This document shows positions 1-8,107 of a stretch of DNA of 64,000 nt, piece by piece. Position 1 is the first letter of the stretch. The number at the start of each line of letters is the position of its first letter. Source of the DNA: Mycoplasmatota bacterium (lineage in GTDB: Bacteria; Bacillota_I; Bacilli_A; Izemoplasmatales; Hujiaoplasmataceae); assembly GCA_018622675.1 (NCBI GenBank), contig CP076020.1, positions 310,001-374,000 of the forward strand. Reading direction: 5' to 3'. The notes under the pieces were generated by a model. It worked only from the letters and a program-made list of their open reading frames with translations. It searched no databases and was not told the origin of the DNA. The translations under genes and the position numbers were made by a program.

Positions 1-2
1 TA

Positions 3-404
3 AGTTTATTTGTCGTGAAAAAGTATTTGAAGAAAAGTCATTACATATATCTTTGGGCATTTAACTTAACCTTAATGATGGTCATTGGAATACTCTTGTT
101 TGCTTATATGCCTTATGCATATTTCGCACTATTTGGATTCATATTTTTTTCTGTCGCAAGAGAAGGAACTTATCCATTACTCAATACTATTCTTTTAAAA
201 AATAGTCCAAGCAATATTAAGGCTACAGTTTTATCGAGCTTTGGACAACTAGATGCCATTGGTCAATTATTATCGGGTGGACTTATGGTTCTAATGAGTC
301 TTTGGTTGAATATTAAAGGTGTTTATCTTGTTACAGCCTTATTATTAATGATACCAATATTAGGTTTTATAAATTTAAGAAATATAGCTATAAAAGATTC
401 ATAA
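3..404 (+). CDS. MFS-type transporter, C-terminal part (cut by window edge)
   Basis: The reading frame is open to the left edge of the window, so only the C-terminal 133 or so residues are seen. They form four hydrophobic segments with short polar loops, the loop 'LLKNSPSNIKATVLSS' and a glycine-rich helix 'GQLDAIGQLLSGG'. This loop/helix pattern is typical of the second half of major facilitator superfamily drug or sugar carriers, which act in the cytoplasmic membrane. The substrate cannot be told. The GTG at 15 is an internal codon, not a start. The stop is directly followed by the leader of the ABC exporter genes. The MFS assignment is from composition and topology only. Confidence 0.6.
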   Translation, partial: SLFVVKKYLKKSHYIYLWAFNLTLMMVIGILLFAYMPYAYFALFGFIFFSVAREGTYPLLNTILLKNSPSNIKATVLSSFGQLDAIGQLLSGGLMVLMSLWLNIKGVYLVTALLLMIPILGFINLRNIAIKDS

Positions 405-428
405 ATGTATGAAAACAGGAGGCTTATT

Positions 429-1307
429 ATGATTGAAACAAAAGAACTCACAAAATATTATGGTAAAAATGCACGAGGTATTATAGATGTGAACCTAGAT
501 ATTAGAGAAGGTGAAATTTTTGGTTTTATTGGTCCGAATGGGGCGGGTAAATCAACGACAGTAAGGACACTGTTAAACTTGATTTTTCCAAGCAGTGGCC
601 AAGGAAAAATATTAGACTATGATATTGTTAAAGATACTGTAGAAATTAAAAAGAATGTTGGTTATGTGCCTTCAGAAGTCCATTACTACAATGATATGGT
701 GGTTGAGGATTTTTTGAAATATTCAACTGATTTTTACACAAGTGATTATTTGGAGAAAATGCATGAACTAGCAAAAAAACTTGAATTAGATCTTTCAAGA
801 AAAGTCGGTGATCTTTCATTTGGTAATAAGAAAAAAGTCGCCATTGTGCTTGCTTTAGTTTTTCAACCAAAAATATTAATATTTGATGAACCCACATCGG
901 GGCTTGACCCTTTAATTCAGTCTGTCTTTTTTGATTTATTAGAAAAAGAAAAACAAAGAGGGGCTACCATTTTCTTTTCTTCACATGTCCTAAGTGATGT
1001 ACAAAAGATATGTGATCGCGTTGGCATTATTAAAGAAGGTAAACTAATTAAAGTTGAAAATATTGAAGACATTATGAAGACAAAAGCAAAAAATGTAAGG
1101 ATTCAATCAAGTGATTTTAATTTGTCTGAAGATGAACACGTTGTTAATTTAAAGAAAATAAAGAATAGTTATCACTTTACATATAAAGGTAATATTCAGG
1201 ATTTATTAAATAAAATTAGAACTTATCAATTAGAGGATATTTCTATTACCGAGCCTAGTCTAGAAGAAATATTTATGCACTACTATAATAAGGAGGATAA
1301 ATCATGA
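429..1307 (+). CDS. ABC-2 type transporter ATP-binding protein
   Basis: This is a 292-residue ATPase subunit of a two-component exporter. The Walker A motif GPNGAGKST lies near residue 36, the signature is LSFGNKKKV (a variant of LSGGQ) and Walker B is ILIFDEPTSGLDP, followed by an H-loop (FSSHVLS). The C-terminal 80 residues are the variable extension usual in drug or bacteriocin ABC-2 ATPases. I place the start at ATG 429 because AGGAGG sits 6 nt upstream; the longer frame from 405 would bury that site. The stop overlaps the permease start by 4 nt, so the two are translationally coupled. The substrate is unknown. Confidence 0.92.
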   Translation: MIETKELTKYYGKNARGIIDVNLDIREGEIFGFIGPNGAGKSTTVRTLLNLIFPSSGQGKILDYDIVKDTVEIKKNVGYVPSEVHYYNDMVVEDFLKYSTDFYTSDYLEKMHELAKKLELDLSRKVGDLSFGNKKKVAIVLALVFQPKILIFDEPTSGLDPLIQSVFFDLLEKEKQRGATIFFSSHVLSDVQKICDRVGIIKEGKLIKVENIEDIMKTKAKNVRIQSSDFNLSEDEHVVNLKKIKNSYHFTYKGNIQDLLNKIRTYQLEDISITEPSLEEIFMHYYNKEDKS

Positions 1308-2107
1308 GACATTTCATCAAAGCAGAATTTAAAAGACAATTAAACTCTTTGATTTTGTGGACAGCTATTATATGTGGTTTATCAATATTAATGTTAAGTA
1401 TGTATCCAGCTTTTAAAGACTCTTTTTCTGAATTAGAAGCCATGCTAGATGCTTTTCCACCTTCAATGTTAGAAGTTTTTGGCTTAGGTGATGGCGGACT
1501 TGATATGTCTACACCTTATGGGTGGTATGGTATGGAAGGGTATTTATTTGTGGTCTTAATTGGTGGTTCTTATGCAAGTATTCTAGGATCAACAATATTG
1601 TCTAGAGAAGAAGATGATCAAACAATAGAATTCTTATTATCAAAACCTATTTCGAGAAATCAAATACTTATGGGGAAATCTATTGTTGTAATGACAAACT
1701 TATTCATGTTGAATATAGTACTATTTTTAACATTACTCGTTGCTTTTTTATTGATTGGGGAGTTTATCTTTATGACCACTCTATTACTAGTTGTAGGCCC
1801 CTTGTTGTTACAGTTAGTCTTTGCGTCAATCTCCATGGCTATTAGTGTTTTTGTAACGAAATCACGACAAGTCATGAGTATATCTTTGGGCTTAGTCATT
1901 GGTTTGTTTTTCTTAGATATTATTTCAGAATTAACAGATAACTTTGCATTTTTAAAATACTTAACACCTTATGAATATGTCAATGCAGTATCTATTGTTA
2001 ACCATCAAACAATAGAGTTTGTATACTTACTCATTTCAATATTGATGATTTTCATCAGTGGTCTTGTGACATGGTTTTTCTATAATCGAAAAGATTTTAC
2101 TTTTTAA
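1304..2107 (+). CDS. ABC-2 type transporter permease
   Basis: This 267-residue protein has six predicted membrane spans: one near residues 18-36, one around 79-98 and four in the second half. It carries the conserved ABC-2 permease segment 'LSREEDDQTIEFLLSKPISR' before the third span, which contacts the ATPase. It begins within the stop of the ATPase gene (ATGA overlap), so both form one exporter in the cytoplasmic membrane. Closest in type to NosY/BcrB-like permeases. Nothing nearby identifies the exported molecule. Confidence 0.9.
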   Translation: MRHFIKAEFKRQLNSLILWTAIICGLSILMLSMYPAFKDSFSELEAMLDAFPPSMLEVFGLGDGGLDMSTPYGWYGMEGYLFVVLIGGSYASILGSTILSREEDDQTIEFLLSKPISRNQILMGKSIVVMTNLFMLNIVLFLTLLVAFLLIGEFIFMTTLLLVVGPLLLQLVFASISMAISVFVTKSRQVMSISLGLVIGLFFLDIISELTDNFAFLKYLTPYEYVNAVSIVNHQTIEFVYLLISILMIFISGLVTWFFYNRKDFTF

Positions 2108-2118
2108 ATAAAGATGCT

Positions 2119-2208
2119 TATAAAGAATTTTTTCTTCTAATATAAGGATGAAAACGTTTTGTTTTCATTTTTAACTCACTATGAAGAGAAAATTCTTTAT
2201 ATTTTTTT
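2119..2208 (+). terminator. nested terminator hairpins after the ABC operon
   Basis: An inner hairpin pairs ATGAAAAC (2148-2155) with GTTTTCAT (2161-2168) and is followed by T residues. It is enclosed by an outer 19-bp stem (2119-2137 with 2183-2201, one mismatch) followed by a T8 run. Either can end transcription of the exporter operon before typA. Confidence 0.75.
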
Positions 2209-2214
2209 AAAATG

Positions 2215-2223
2215 TGGTATAGT
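2215..2223 (+). promoter_or_regulatory. extended -10 promoter of typA
   Basis: TG-G-TATAGT, an extended -10 box, lies about 34 nt before the typA start and just after the terminator. No good -35 is visible, which is normal for extended -10 promoters. Confidence 0.55.
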
Positions 2224-2256
2224 GTTATGTACGCTTTTTTTTGGAGGAATTATTTT

Positions 2257-4068
2257 ATGAGAAAACAATCAATAATTAATGTCGCTGTTGTAGCCCATGT
2301 AGATGCGGGTAAATCAACTTTAGTTGATGCACTTTTACAACAAAGTGGTGTGTTTCATGATAATGAAGTTTTAGTTGAACAGGTCATGGATAGTAATGAT
2401 TTAGAAAGAGAACGAGGGATTACCATCTACTCGAAAAACTGTGCCATTGAACACAATGGAACTAAGATAAATATCGTAGATACACCTGGGCATGCTGATT
2501 TTTCAAGTGAAGTTGAAAGAATCATTAAAACGGTAGATACAGTTATTTTATTGGTTGATTCTAGTGAAGGACCTATGCCTCAAACAAGAGTCGTTTTAGA
2601 AAAAGCTTTAGAACGTGGGTTAAGACCTATTGTTTTTATAAATAAAATTGATAAATCTGATCAACGATCTACTGAAGTTGTTGATGAATGCTTTGATCTA
2701 TTTGTTGATCTTGGCGCAAATGATTTACAATTAGATTTTCCTATTATATATGGTGAGGCTAGAAAAGGTATTGCTATCAATCATTTAGAAGACGATGGAA
2801 AAGATTTAGAACCATTGTTTGATCTTTTATTAGAACATGTAGATGTTTATCCAGATAATTCAGATGAACCTTTGCAATTACAAATTTCTAGTTTAGGTTA
2901 TGATGATTACTTAGGCAGACTTGGTATAGGTAGAATCACTCGAGGAACTTTAGAGACAAAAACCAATTATGTATTGATTAAAAGAGATGGTTCAGAAGAA
3001 AAAGTAAAAGTTAACCATATTTATGTCAATGAAGGTTTAACTAAGGTTGAAAAAGACCAAGCTTATGCTGGTGACATTGTCACATTTGCTGGTATATCTC
3101 ATATTTCCATTGGGGAAGTGATTTGTGATGAACTTCACATAGAAGCTATGGAAATGATTGATATAGAAAAACCAACATTGTCAATGAATTTTTTAGTCAA
3201 TGATGGGCCTTTTGTAGGAAGAAGCGGACATTTAGTAACAACTAGACAAATTAGAGATCGCCTCATTAAAGAATTAGAAACCAATATAGGTTTAGAAGTA
3301 GAAGAAATTGATAATGGTTATAAGGTCAATGGTCGTGGAGAACTTCACTTATCTATATTACTAGAAAATATGCGTAGAGAAGGTTTTGAACTATGTGTAA
3401 GTAAACCTGAAGTACTCTATCATTATGATGACAATGGTAAGAAATTAGAACCTTTTGAAAAAGTTATTATTTCTGCACCAGATATTTATATAGGCTCAGT
3501 TATCAGTGCACTTAATCAAAAAAAAGGTACCATGATTTCTATGGATACTGAAAATAACTATACTAGATTAGAATATTCTGTACCAACAAGAGGACTTATA
3601 GGTTATAGAAGCGAATTTATTAACTCAACAAGAGGCATGGGTGTAATGGAAAAATCATTTTCTGGATACCTTCCATATGCAGGCCATATAGAGCAGAAAA
3701 GAAATGGTGTTTTTATCGCTAAAGATGCTGGAAAAACAATGGCATATAGTTTATTTAACTTGTCTGAGAGAGGTCGCATGATGGTCGAACCAGCAACAGA
3801 TGTTTATGCTGGAATGATTGTAGGTTTAAACTCAAGAGATAATGATTTAGTTGTCAATCCGTGTAAAAATAAAAACTTAACAAATGTAAGATCAAGTTCT
3901 TCTGATGAAGCAGTTAAATTATTAGATCCTTTAAAACTTACTTTAGAAGAATCATTAGAGTTTATCGCAAATGATGAGTTGGTAGAAATTACACCAGATG
4001 CTATCAGATTAAGAAAAAAAGTACTAAATGAAATAGAGAGAAAACGTTATAATAAACAATTTTATTAA
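2257..4068 (+). CDS. typA: ribosome-associated GTPase TypA/BipA
   Basis: This 603-residue translational GTPase of the EF-G superfamily binds the ribosome and assists 50S assembly and stress adaptation. Visible are G1 AHVDAGKST (13-21), switch region ERERGITI, G3 DTPGHADF (75-82) with the catalytic His79, and G4 NKID. The C-terminal half has the BipA signatures RGLIGYRSEF and VYAGMIVGLNSRDNDLVVN. I start at ATG 2257, 9 nt after GGAGG, rather than upstream. The G1 motif is unusual: BipA normally has AHVDHGKT, whereas Ala17 and Ser20 here resemble EF-G and TetM proteins; the C-terminus still makes it BipA. Monocistronic, with its own promoter and terminator. Confidence 0.95.
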   Translation: MRKQSIINVAVVAHVDAGKSTLVDALLQQSGVFHDNEVLVEQVMDSNDLERERGITIYSKNCAIEHNGTKINIVDTPGHADFSSEVERIIKTVDTVILLVDSSEGPMPQTRVVLEKALERGLRPIVFINKIDKSDQRSTEVVDECFDLFVDLGANDLQLDFPIIYGEARKGIAINHLEDDGKDLEPLFDLLLEHVDVYPDNSDEPLQLQISSLGYDDYLGRLGIGRITRGTLETKTNYVLIKRDGSEEKVKVNHIYVNEGLTKVEKDQAYAGDIVTFAGISHISIGEVICDELHIEAMEMIDIEKPTLSMNFLVNDGPFVGRSGHLVTTRQIRDRLIKELETNIGLEVEEIDNGYKVNGRGELHLSILLENMRREGFELCVSKPEVLYHYDDNGKKLEPFEKVIISAPDIYIGSVISALNQKKGTMISMDTENNYTRLEYSVPTRGLIGYRSEFINSTRGMGVMEKSFSGYLPYAGHIEQKRNGVFIAKDAGKTMAYSLFNLSERGRMMVEPATDVYAGMIVGLNSRDNDLVVNPCKNKNLTNVRSSSSDEAVKLLDPLKLTLEESLEFIANDELVEITPDAIRLRKKVLNEIERKRYNKQFY

Positions 4069-4079
4069 TAAAACATAGA

Positions 4080-4117
4080 AAGAATTAAAAATACTAGATT
4101 TTTTAATTCTTTTTTTT
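4080..4117 (+). terminator. terminator of typA
   Basis: AAGAATTAAAAA pairs with TTTTTTAATTCTT across a short loop and runs into an uninterrupted T tract. This ends typA transcription. Confidence 0.7.
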
Positions 4118-4394
4118 ATATTTATGTAGCATTTATATTCAACATATGATATATATTAATTGAAGGGATGTTTTGAAGTCACTCTGATTTATGTAGTTAT
4201 TATAGTTTTATAGATTTATGTGTTATTGTCATAAAAAGATTTTATGTATTAATCAAAATTATGTACCATTGTTTTATAGATTTATCATAGCTTTATAAGT
4301 GAGAAGACATTTTTAAATGAAAGATTTTTATATTTTTGTATTTAAAAACCTGTACTTCGAGTGGACTGAGGTCCATCCCTTCACCATAAAAACT
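4118..4394. other. non-coding AT-rich stretch
   Basis: No reading frame with a plausible start lies here. The 14-mer TTTTATAGATTTAT recurs near 4205 and 4272 in low-complexity sequence. A GC-richer patch at about 4350-4386 (ending TCCCTTCACCAT) looks superficially like a tRNA 3' end but has no matching acceptor or T arm. I see no function. Confidence 0.4.
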
Positions 4395-4423
4395 AACACT
4401 TTCCCTTAAGGAAGGTGTTTTTT
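4395..4423 (+). terminator. stand-alone terminator hairpin
   Basis: AACACTTTCC (4395-4404) pairs with GGAAGGTGTT (4410-4419, one G-U) over loop CTTAA, and is followed by T6. It lies 275 bp after the typA terminator, so it may end a small untranslated transcript from 4118-4394 or be a backup terminator. Confidence 0.6.
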
Positions 4424-4436
4424 CTTAAGAAAATCG

Positions 4437-4445
4437 TGGTATAAT
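4437..4445 (+). promoter_or_regulatory. extended -10 promoter of the 4552 gene
   Basis: TG-G-TATAAT is a strong extended -10 box about 107 nt upstream of the start codon. It leaves a long leader that holds the inverted repeat at 4492-4533. Confidence 0.6.
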
Positions 4446-4491
4446 ATATATGAAAATAAAGCATATAGACATGCGAACTTAAGCTTAAGGT

Positions 4492-4533
4492 ATCCATCAT
4501 ATGATGATGAAGTAACTAAAAAAAATGATGGAT
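4492..4533 (+). promoter_or_regulatory. leader inverted repeat before the 4552 gene
   Basis: ATCCATCAT (4492-4500) and ATGATGGAT (4525-4533) are perfect 9-bp complements around a 24-nt loop. They fall in the transcribed leader 19 nt before the start codon. They could form an RNA stem that influences translation, or a DNA operator. No T tract follows, so it is not a terminator. Confidence 0.45.
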
Positions 4534-4551
4534 AGATAGTGGGGTATATAG

Positions 4552-5445
4552 ATGGAAAAGATGATCACTTGGATTAAAAAAAATGCCAGACCTTTAGAAA
4601 AGAAATTATATTTATTCTATTTTGAAGATGGTTCAAAAGAAGATGTTATTAAAGAACTCAGTGTATTTCAGAATAAAGACGGTGGTTTTGGTCATGGACT
4701 AGAACCTGATTTTTCAAATCCCAATAGCAATCCTATTGATTCGTGGAAAGCCGCTAGAATACTTGATGGATTAGAGCTTGATAAGAATCATTCGATGATT
4801 CAATCGCTTGTTGAATATTTTATCAATACAAAGGATAAAGATCATTGGAAATACTATTTTACTGTACCTTCAAACAATGATTATCCTCATGCACCATGGT
4901 GGCATTATAAAGAAGAAACTAAAATAGTCAATTATAACCCAACAGCTTCAATATTAGGGTTCTTATATAAGTATATAGAAGAAAATCACCCACAATATAA
5001 AGCTATCGAACAAGCTCTAGACCAATCCATTAATTATTTAATGAGCCACGACGTCACAGACATGCATGAACTAACTTGCTTTAATGAATTATATGAATAT
5101 ATTTGTGAAGGCATTGATTGTTCGAATATAAGAAGAAGGCTTATGCAATTAAATCATAAAGCCATCGAAAAAGATAGCGGAAAGTGGTTTAGTACCTATT
5201 GTGCTAGACCAACACAAGTTTTTGTATCTATGCATAGTCCAGGTGCCAAAGAGGCTATGGGATTAATTCATCAAGAATTCACTTTGTCATTAGACCATAG
5301 AAATCAAGAGGGCGTATTTGATATAAGTTGGGATTGGGGAAATTATCCTAAGGATTTTGACAAAGCTAAAAAAGAATGGATGGGTATCCTTGCTCTGAAA
5401 ACTTTACGGGTTGCACAAGAGTATAGATATGCAGTAGAAGAATAA
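4552..5445 (+). CDS. conserved protein, predicted alpha/alpha-toroid (terpenoid-cyclase-like) fold
   Basis: This is a 297-residue soluble protein with no signal peptide. The motif FQNKDGGFGHGLEPD (about residues 39-53) resembles the QW/prenyltransferase repeat 'QxxDGGFG' of alpha/alpha-toroid proteins such as squalene cyclases and prenyltransferase beta subunits, but the catalytic DxDD or zinc residues of those enzymes are not evident. No reaction can be assigned. The start is uncertain because only GTGGGG, about 8 nt upstream, serves as a ribosome site. The XRE regulator follows after 17 nt and is probably co-transcribed. Confidence 0.65.
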   Translation: MEKMITWIKKNARPLEKKLYLFYFEDGSKEDVIKELSVFQNKDGGFGHGLEPDFSNPNSNPIDSWKAARILDGLELDKNHSMIQSLVEYFINTKDKDHWKYYFTVPSNNDYPHAPWWHYKEETKIVNYNPTASILGFLYKYIEENHPQYKAIEQALDQSINYLMSHDVTDMHELTCFNELYEYICEGIDCSNIRRRLMQLNHKAIEKDSGKWFSTYCARPTQVFVSMHSPGAKEAMGLIHQEFTLSLDHRNQEGVFDISWDWGNYPKDFDKAKKEWMGILALKTLRVAQEYRYAVEE

Positions 5446-5462
5446 ATATACAGGAGTTAATA

Positions 5463-6401
5463 ATGGCTGATATTGGAAAAAGAATTAAATACTTAAGAAA
5501 AACCAAGGACATGAGTCAAAAGGAGTTAGCCAAGAGCTTACATGTAGCTGTTTCTACAATTAGTAATTGGGAAAGAGGAAGAAACAATGTTAGTTCAGAT
5601 TTTATTAATGATATTGCAGTGGCTTTAGATGTTAAAGTCAGTGATTTATTAGATCAAGAAGAAAAAACAAACAACCCTTCTTTTCCAGTGGCTATGTCTT
5701 CTAAACCTTACTTAGATTATGAATATTCATTCAATTATCTTTATTGGGGTCTCTTGCTTGTTACAGTTATTTTGACTTTTATATCTCCTATATTTAAAGG
5801 ACGCATTCAAGATTTATCAATCTTATCATGGATTATTTTTGCTTTATTAAGTCTGGGTTCATTAATTAAAAATTATAAAAAGAATATTAGCACAAAATAT
5901 TATGAAGATGGACAAACTTTATATTATGAACACAAGTATTATTCCAAGGAAGATATCCAAGATAAAAAATTCCTTAGAAATACTGTGTTAATGCTATTTT
6001 TAATTGCTAATTCTGTTTTCATATTTTCTGCAGCTATCATTCTTTCATATACAGATGATTTATTTACTTATATATTTTATCCAGCATTATTTGTGATTAT
6101 GAATCTCTTATTAGTTTATTCCTTTGTCATTCATACCAGTGAATTACATAAGGGTAAGACAATATCATATCAATCGATCAACTTAAACTTTTTCTTAGGA
6201 AGAGTCAAGATAATGTTGATATTGTATATTTTTACTTATTTTTATCACTATGCCATCATATATACTTTAGATATTATGCCTTATAAGGGTTTTGCAGAAA
6301 TAGTCTTTCATATATTTTTTGCTTTTGGCATCATGATGTTTGTTTCTATGTATCAAGAAGAAAAATACTACTATTCTTTTATGAAAATAAAGGTGAAATA
6401 A
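5463..6401 (+). CDS. XRE-family regulator with membrane-spanning C-terminus
   Basis: Residues 5-58 are a classical helix-turn-helix_3 domain (KRIKYLRKTKDMSQKELAK, then VAVSTISNWERGRN). Residue 95 onward holds roughly six hydrophobic segments, so this 312-residue protein is a membrane-anchored DNA-binding protein. Such fusions sense envelope conditions or membrane partners while binding DNA from the membrane; the signal here is unknown. AGGAG lies 8 nt before ATG 5463. The gene follows the toroid protein by 17 nt and is closed by a terminator at 6426. Confidence 0.85.
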   Translation: MADIGKRIKYLRKTKDMSQKELAKSLHVAVSTISNWERGRNNVSSDFINDIAVALDVKVSDLLDQEEKTNNPSFPVAMSSKPYLDYEYSFNYLYWGLLLVTVILTFISPIFKGRIQDLSILSWIIFALLSLGSLIKNYKKNISTKYYEDGQTLYYEHKYYSKEDIQDKKFLRNTVLMLFLIANSVFIFSAAIILSYTDDLFTYIFYPALFVIMNLLLVYSFVIHTSELHKGKTISYQSINLNFFLGRVKIMLILYIFTYFYHYAIIYTLDIMPYKGFAEIVFHIFFAFGIMMFVSMYQEEKYYYSFMKIKVK

Positions 6402-6425
6402 TTACACATATTGTCAATTAATTAC

Positions 6426-6451
6426 AGCGAGTTTATGACTTGCTTTTTTTT
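6426..6451 (+). terminator. terminator after the XRE gene
   Basis: AGCGAGT (6426-6432) pairs with ACTTGCT (6438-6444, one G-U) over TTATG and continues into T8. Confidence 0.65.
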
Positions 6452-6493
6452 ATGGGTTTTTATGCTATTGTTGAAATGTAAGCAGGTGGAAAT

Positions 6494-6805
6494 ATGTGGA
6501 ATGAGTTGTTTAATACAATATTTGGTATAAGACCATACGCTTCAGTATTTATATTCGATGTAATAACACCATACGCTTTATCACTGATCTATTTTTATAA
6601 AATCATCATAAAATATTTAACATTTATAAGAAGAAGATCGTTTGTGACTAAGATGATCATGCAGCATGTATATTCTTATTTAATCATCTTTTTATTTAAC
6701 TTTATCTTTAGGCAAATAGAAGAATTATTCTTAGCGATGATCATAGGGGTAGGATTATTATACTTACTTTACTTTAATTATTTAATTCATAGGAGGAAAC
6801 AATGA
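6494..6805 (+). CDS. small membrane protein, unknown function
   Basis: This 103-residue protein has three likely membrane helices (about residues 17-37, 59-73 and 77-95) and Arg/Lys-rich loops such as IRRRS and the tail HRRKQ, which suggest a cytoplasmic C-terminus. AGCAGGTGG precedes the ATG by 5 nt. Its stop overlaps the next gene by 4 nt (ATGA). It opens a three-gene cassette with the 6802 and 7304 genes, bounded by terminators on both sides. I do not recognise the family. Confidence 0.65.
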   Translation: MWNELFNTIFGIRPYASVFIFDVITPYALSLIYFYKIIIKYLTFIRRRSFVTKMIMQHVYSYLIIFLFNFIFRQIEELFLAMIIGVGLLYLLYFNYLIHRRKQ

Positions 6806-7302
6806 AATACGAAGACATTCAAAAACTCAATTTTATTTTGGAAGACGATGATCAAACAAAGGAGGGGTTTACAAATCAACTATCAAAAAAAGAACTTGAC
6901 CAATACCTAAAGTCATCTAGGAAAAATACCAGTAAAGAAAAGATGGCAGAACATGTTTTTCACTTATGGGAAAAAGACCATGAACATAAGTCGAGTTATG
7001 AAAAAATGATGGTAAAAAATAGCATAATCAATCAACTAAAAAATGGGGATAAGCATTATGTTTTAATGGTTTGGTGGTTTGTGGATAATGGGAAACCGTT
7101 TTTTATAGATATCAAACATGAAACTTCTATAAACGAAATAACTAACACTGAACTACAAACTATATTGGAAACAAAACAATGCGAGTATACGATTTTAAAG
7201 AAAAATTTATCAGAATTAAAAGCAGAAGTTCTAAAAAAACAAATCATTTATTATTATCATGTAAAAGGTTTGGCCTTAATGAATCATAAGGAGTTGATTT
7301 AA
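6802..7302 (+). CDS. unknown protein of the NERD cassette
   Basis: A 166-residue, charged, soluble protein lacking signal peptide or membrane segment. The N-terminal half is rich in Lys, Glu and Asp with likely helices; the middle holds a beta-like stretch (HYVLMVWWFVDNGKPFFIDI). AGGAGG in the end of the membrane protein gene sits 6 nt before the start, and the next gene begins 1 nt after its stop, so it is translationally coupled on both sides. No known domain recognised. Confidence 0.65.
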   Translation: MKYEDIQKLNFILEDDDQTKEGFTNQLSKKELDQYLKSSRKNTSKEKMAEHVFHLWEKDHEHKSSYEKMMVKNSIINQLKNGDKHYVLMVWWFVDNGKPFFIDIKHETSINEITNTELQTILETKQCEYTILKKNLSELKAEVLKKQIIYYYHVKGLALMNHKELI

Positions 7303-7303
7303 T

Positions 7304-8011
7304 ATGTGGTTTTTATTCAGTATATTTTTAATAACAATCATTGTTTTGTCATTATTGAAATCTCCTATTGTAAAGGGTATGGTAGGGGAATATAGGGTAA
7401 AAAAAATCCTTAAGAAAGCAGGCCTTAGTTTTGGTGGTTGCGATTTAAATGATATCATGCTAGAAGATAATCGTTCTTCATCTCAAATAGATCATATATT
7501 ACTAACACAAAAGGCTTTGTATGTTATAGAAACCAAAAATTATCATGGACATATTTATGGTAATGAATCATCACAGAAATGGACGATGACAGTTAAACAC
7601 GTCAATAAGCAAAGGAGTAAAAAGGGTAAACTGTATAGGAAAACACATATTTCAAAACATCAATTTTATAACCCAATCAAACAAAATCAAACACATATAA
7701 GAAAGATTGTGAACTTAACAAATTTTGATCAAGATCTACCCATTGTCAATATCGTTGTTTTTGGAAATAAAGCTGTTTTAAAAGATGTTACTCATTCTAA
7801 GCAAAATTATGTGATTAATGAAATAGAATTATTAAAAACCATCAATACCATAGAAAGGAGTATCCTTAAGGAAATTGATATAGTAAAACAAATTGACATC
7901 ATAGATAAACTAGTATTTTTAAATATAACTTTGAAGAGAGAAAGAAGACAACATATAAAGAGGATTAAAACGAAATATCAAATTGATTTTGATATAAGTG
8001 ATAAGATATAA
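7304..8011 (+). CDS. NERD-domain (nuclease-related) membrane-tethered protein
   Basis: This 235-residue protein starts with one membrane helix (residues 1-20). The NERD domain follows: GMVGEYRVKKIL (about 26-37), then SQIDHILL with Asp63, then VIETKNYHGHIYG with Glu76-x-Lys78. Asp63 and the ExK pair give the PD-(D/E)xK nuclease pattern, so the active site looks intact. NERD proteins are thought to be DNA-processing nucleases; the substrate is not established. It is the last gene of a three-gene cassette and its stop lies inside a terminator hairpin. Confidence 0.85.
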   Translation: MWFLFSIFLITIIVLSLLKSPIVKGMVGEYRVKKILKKAGLSFGGCDLNDIMLEDNRSSSQIDHILLTQKALYVIETKNYHGHIYGNESSQKWTMTVKHVNKQRSKKGKLYRKTHISKHQFYNPIKQNQTHIRKIVNLTNFDQDLPIVNIVVFGNKAVLKDVTHSKQNYVINEIELLKTINTIERSILKEIDIVKQIDIIDKLVFLNITLKRERRQHIKRIKTKYQIDFDISDKI

Positions 8012-8026
8012 GCTTATCACTTTTTT
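7997..8026 (+). terminator. terminator of the NERD cassette
   Basis: AGTGATAAG (7997-8005) and CTTATCACT (8013-8021) form a perfect 9-bp stem with a 7-nt loop and a T6 run. The stop codon of the NERD gene lies in the loop. Confidence 0.8.
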
Positions 8027-8041
8027 ATATACCTTTACATC

Positions 8042-8070
8042 TTGTAAGTGCAAACCATCAGCGTTATAAT
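8042..8070 (+). promoter_or_regulatory. promoter of the maoC-bcd-etfBA operon
   Basis: TTGTAA (8042-8047), a 17-bp spacer and TATAAT (8065-8070) form a good vegetative-type promoter 38 nt before the maoC start. Confidence 0.7.
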
Positions 8071-8107
8071 GTGGGTGAATAAATATTCATATATAGAAGG
8101 AGTTTTT

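Noticed and set aside
2257-4068. Tetracycline-resistance ribosomal protection protein
   Set aside because: The P-loop is EF-G/TetM-like but the C-terminal region has the BipA/TypA signatures and lacks TetM domain IV features.
4350-4386. tRNA- or tmRNA-like 3' end (TCCCTTCACCA)
   Set aside because: No complementary acceptor strand or T arm is found upstream in the right spacing; only short pairing GGAC/GTCC exists.
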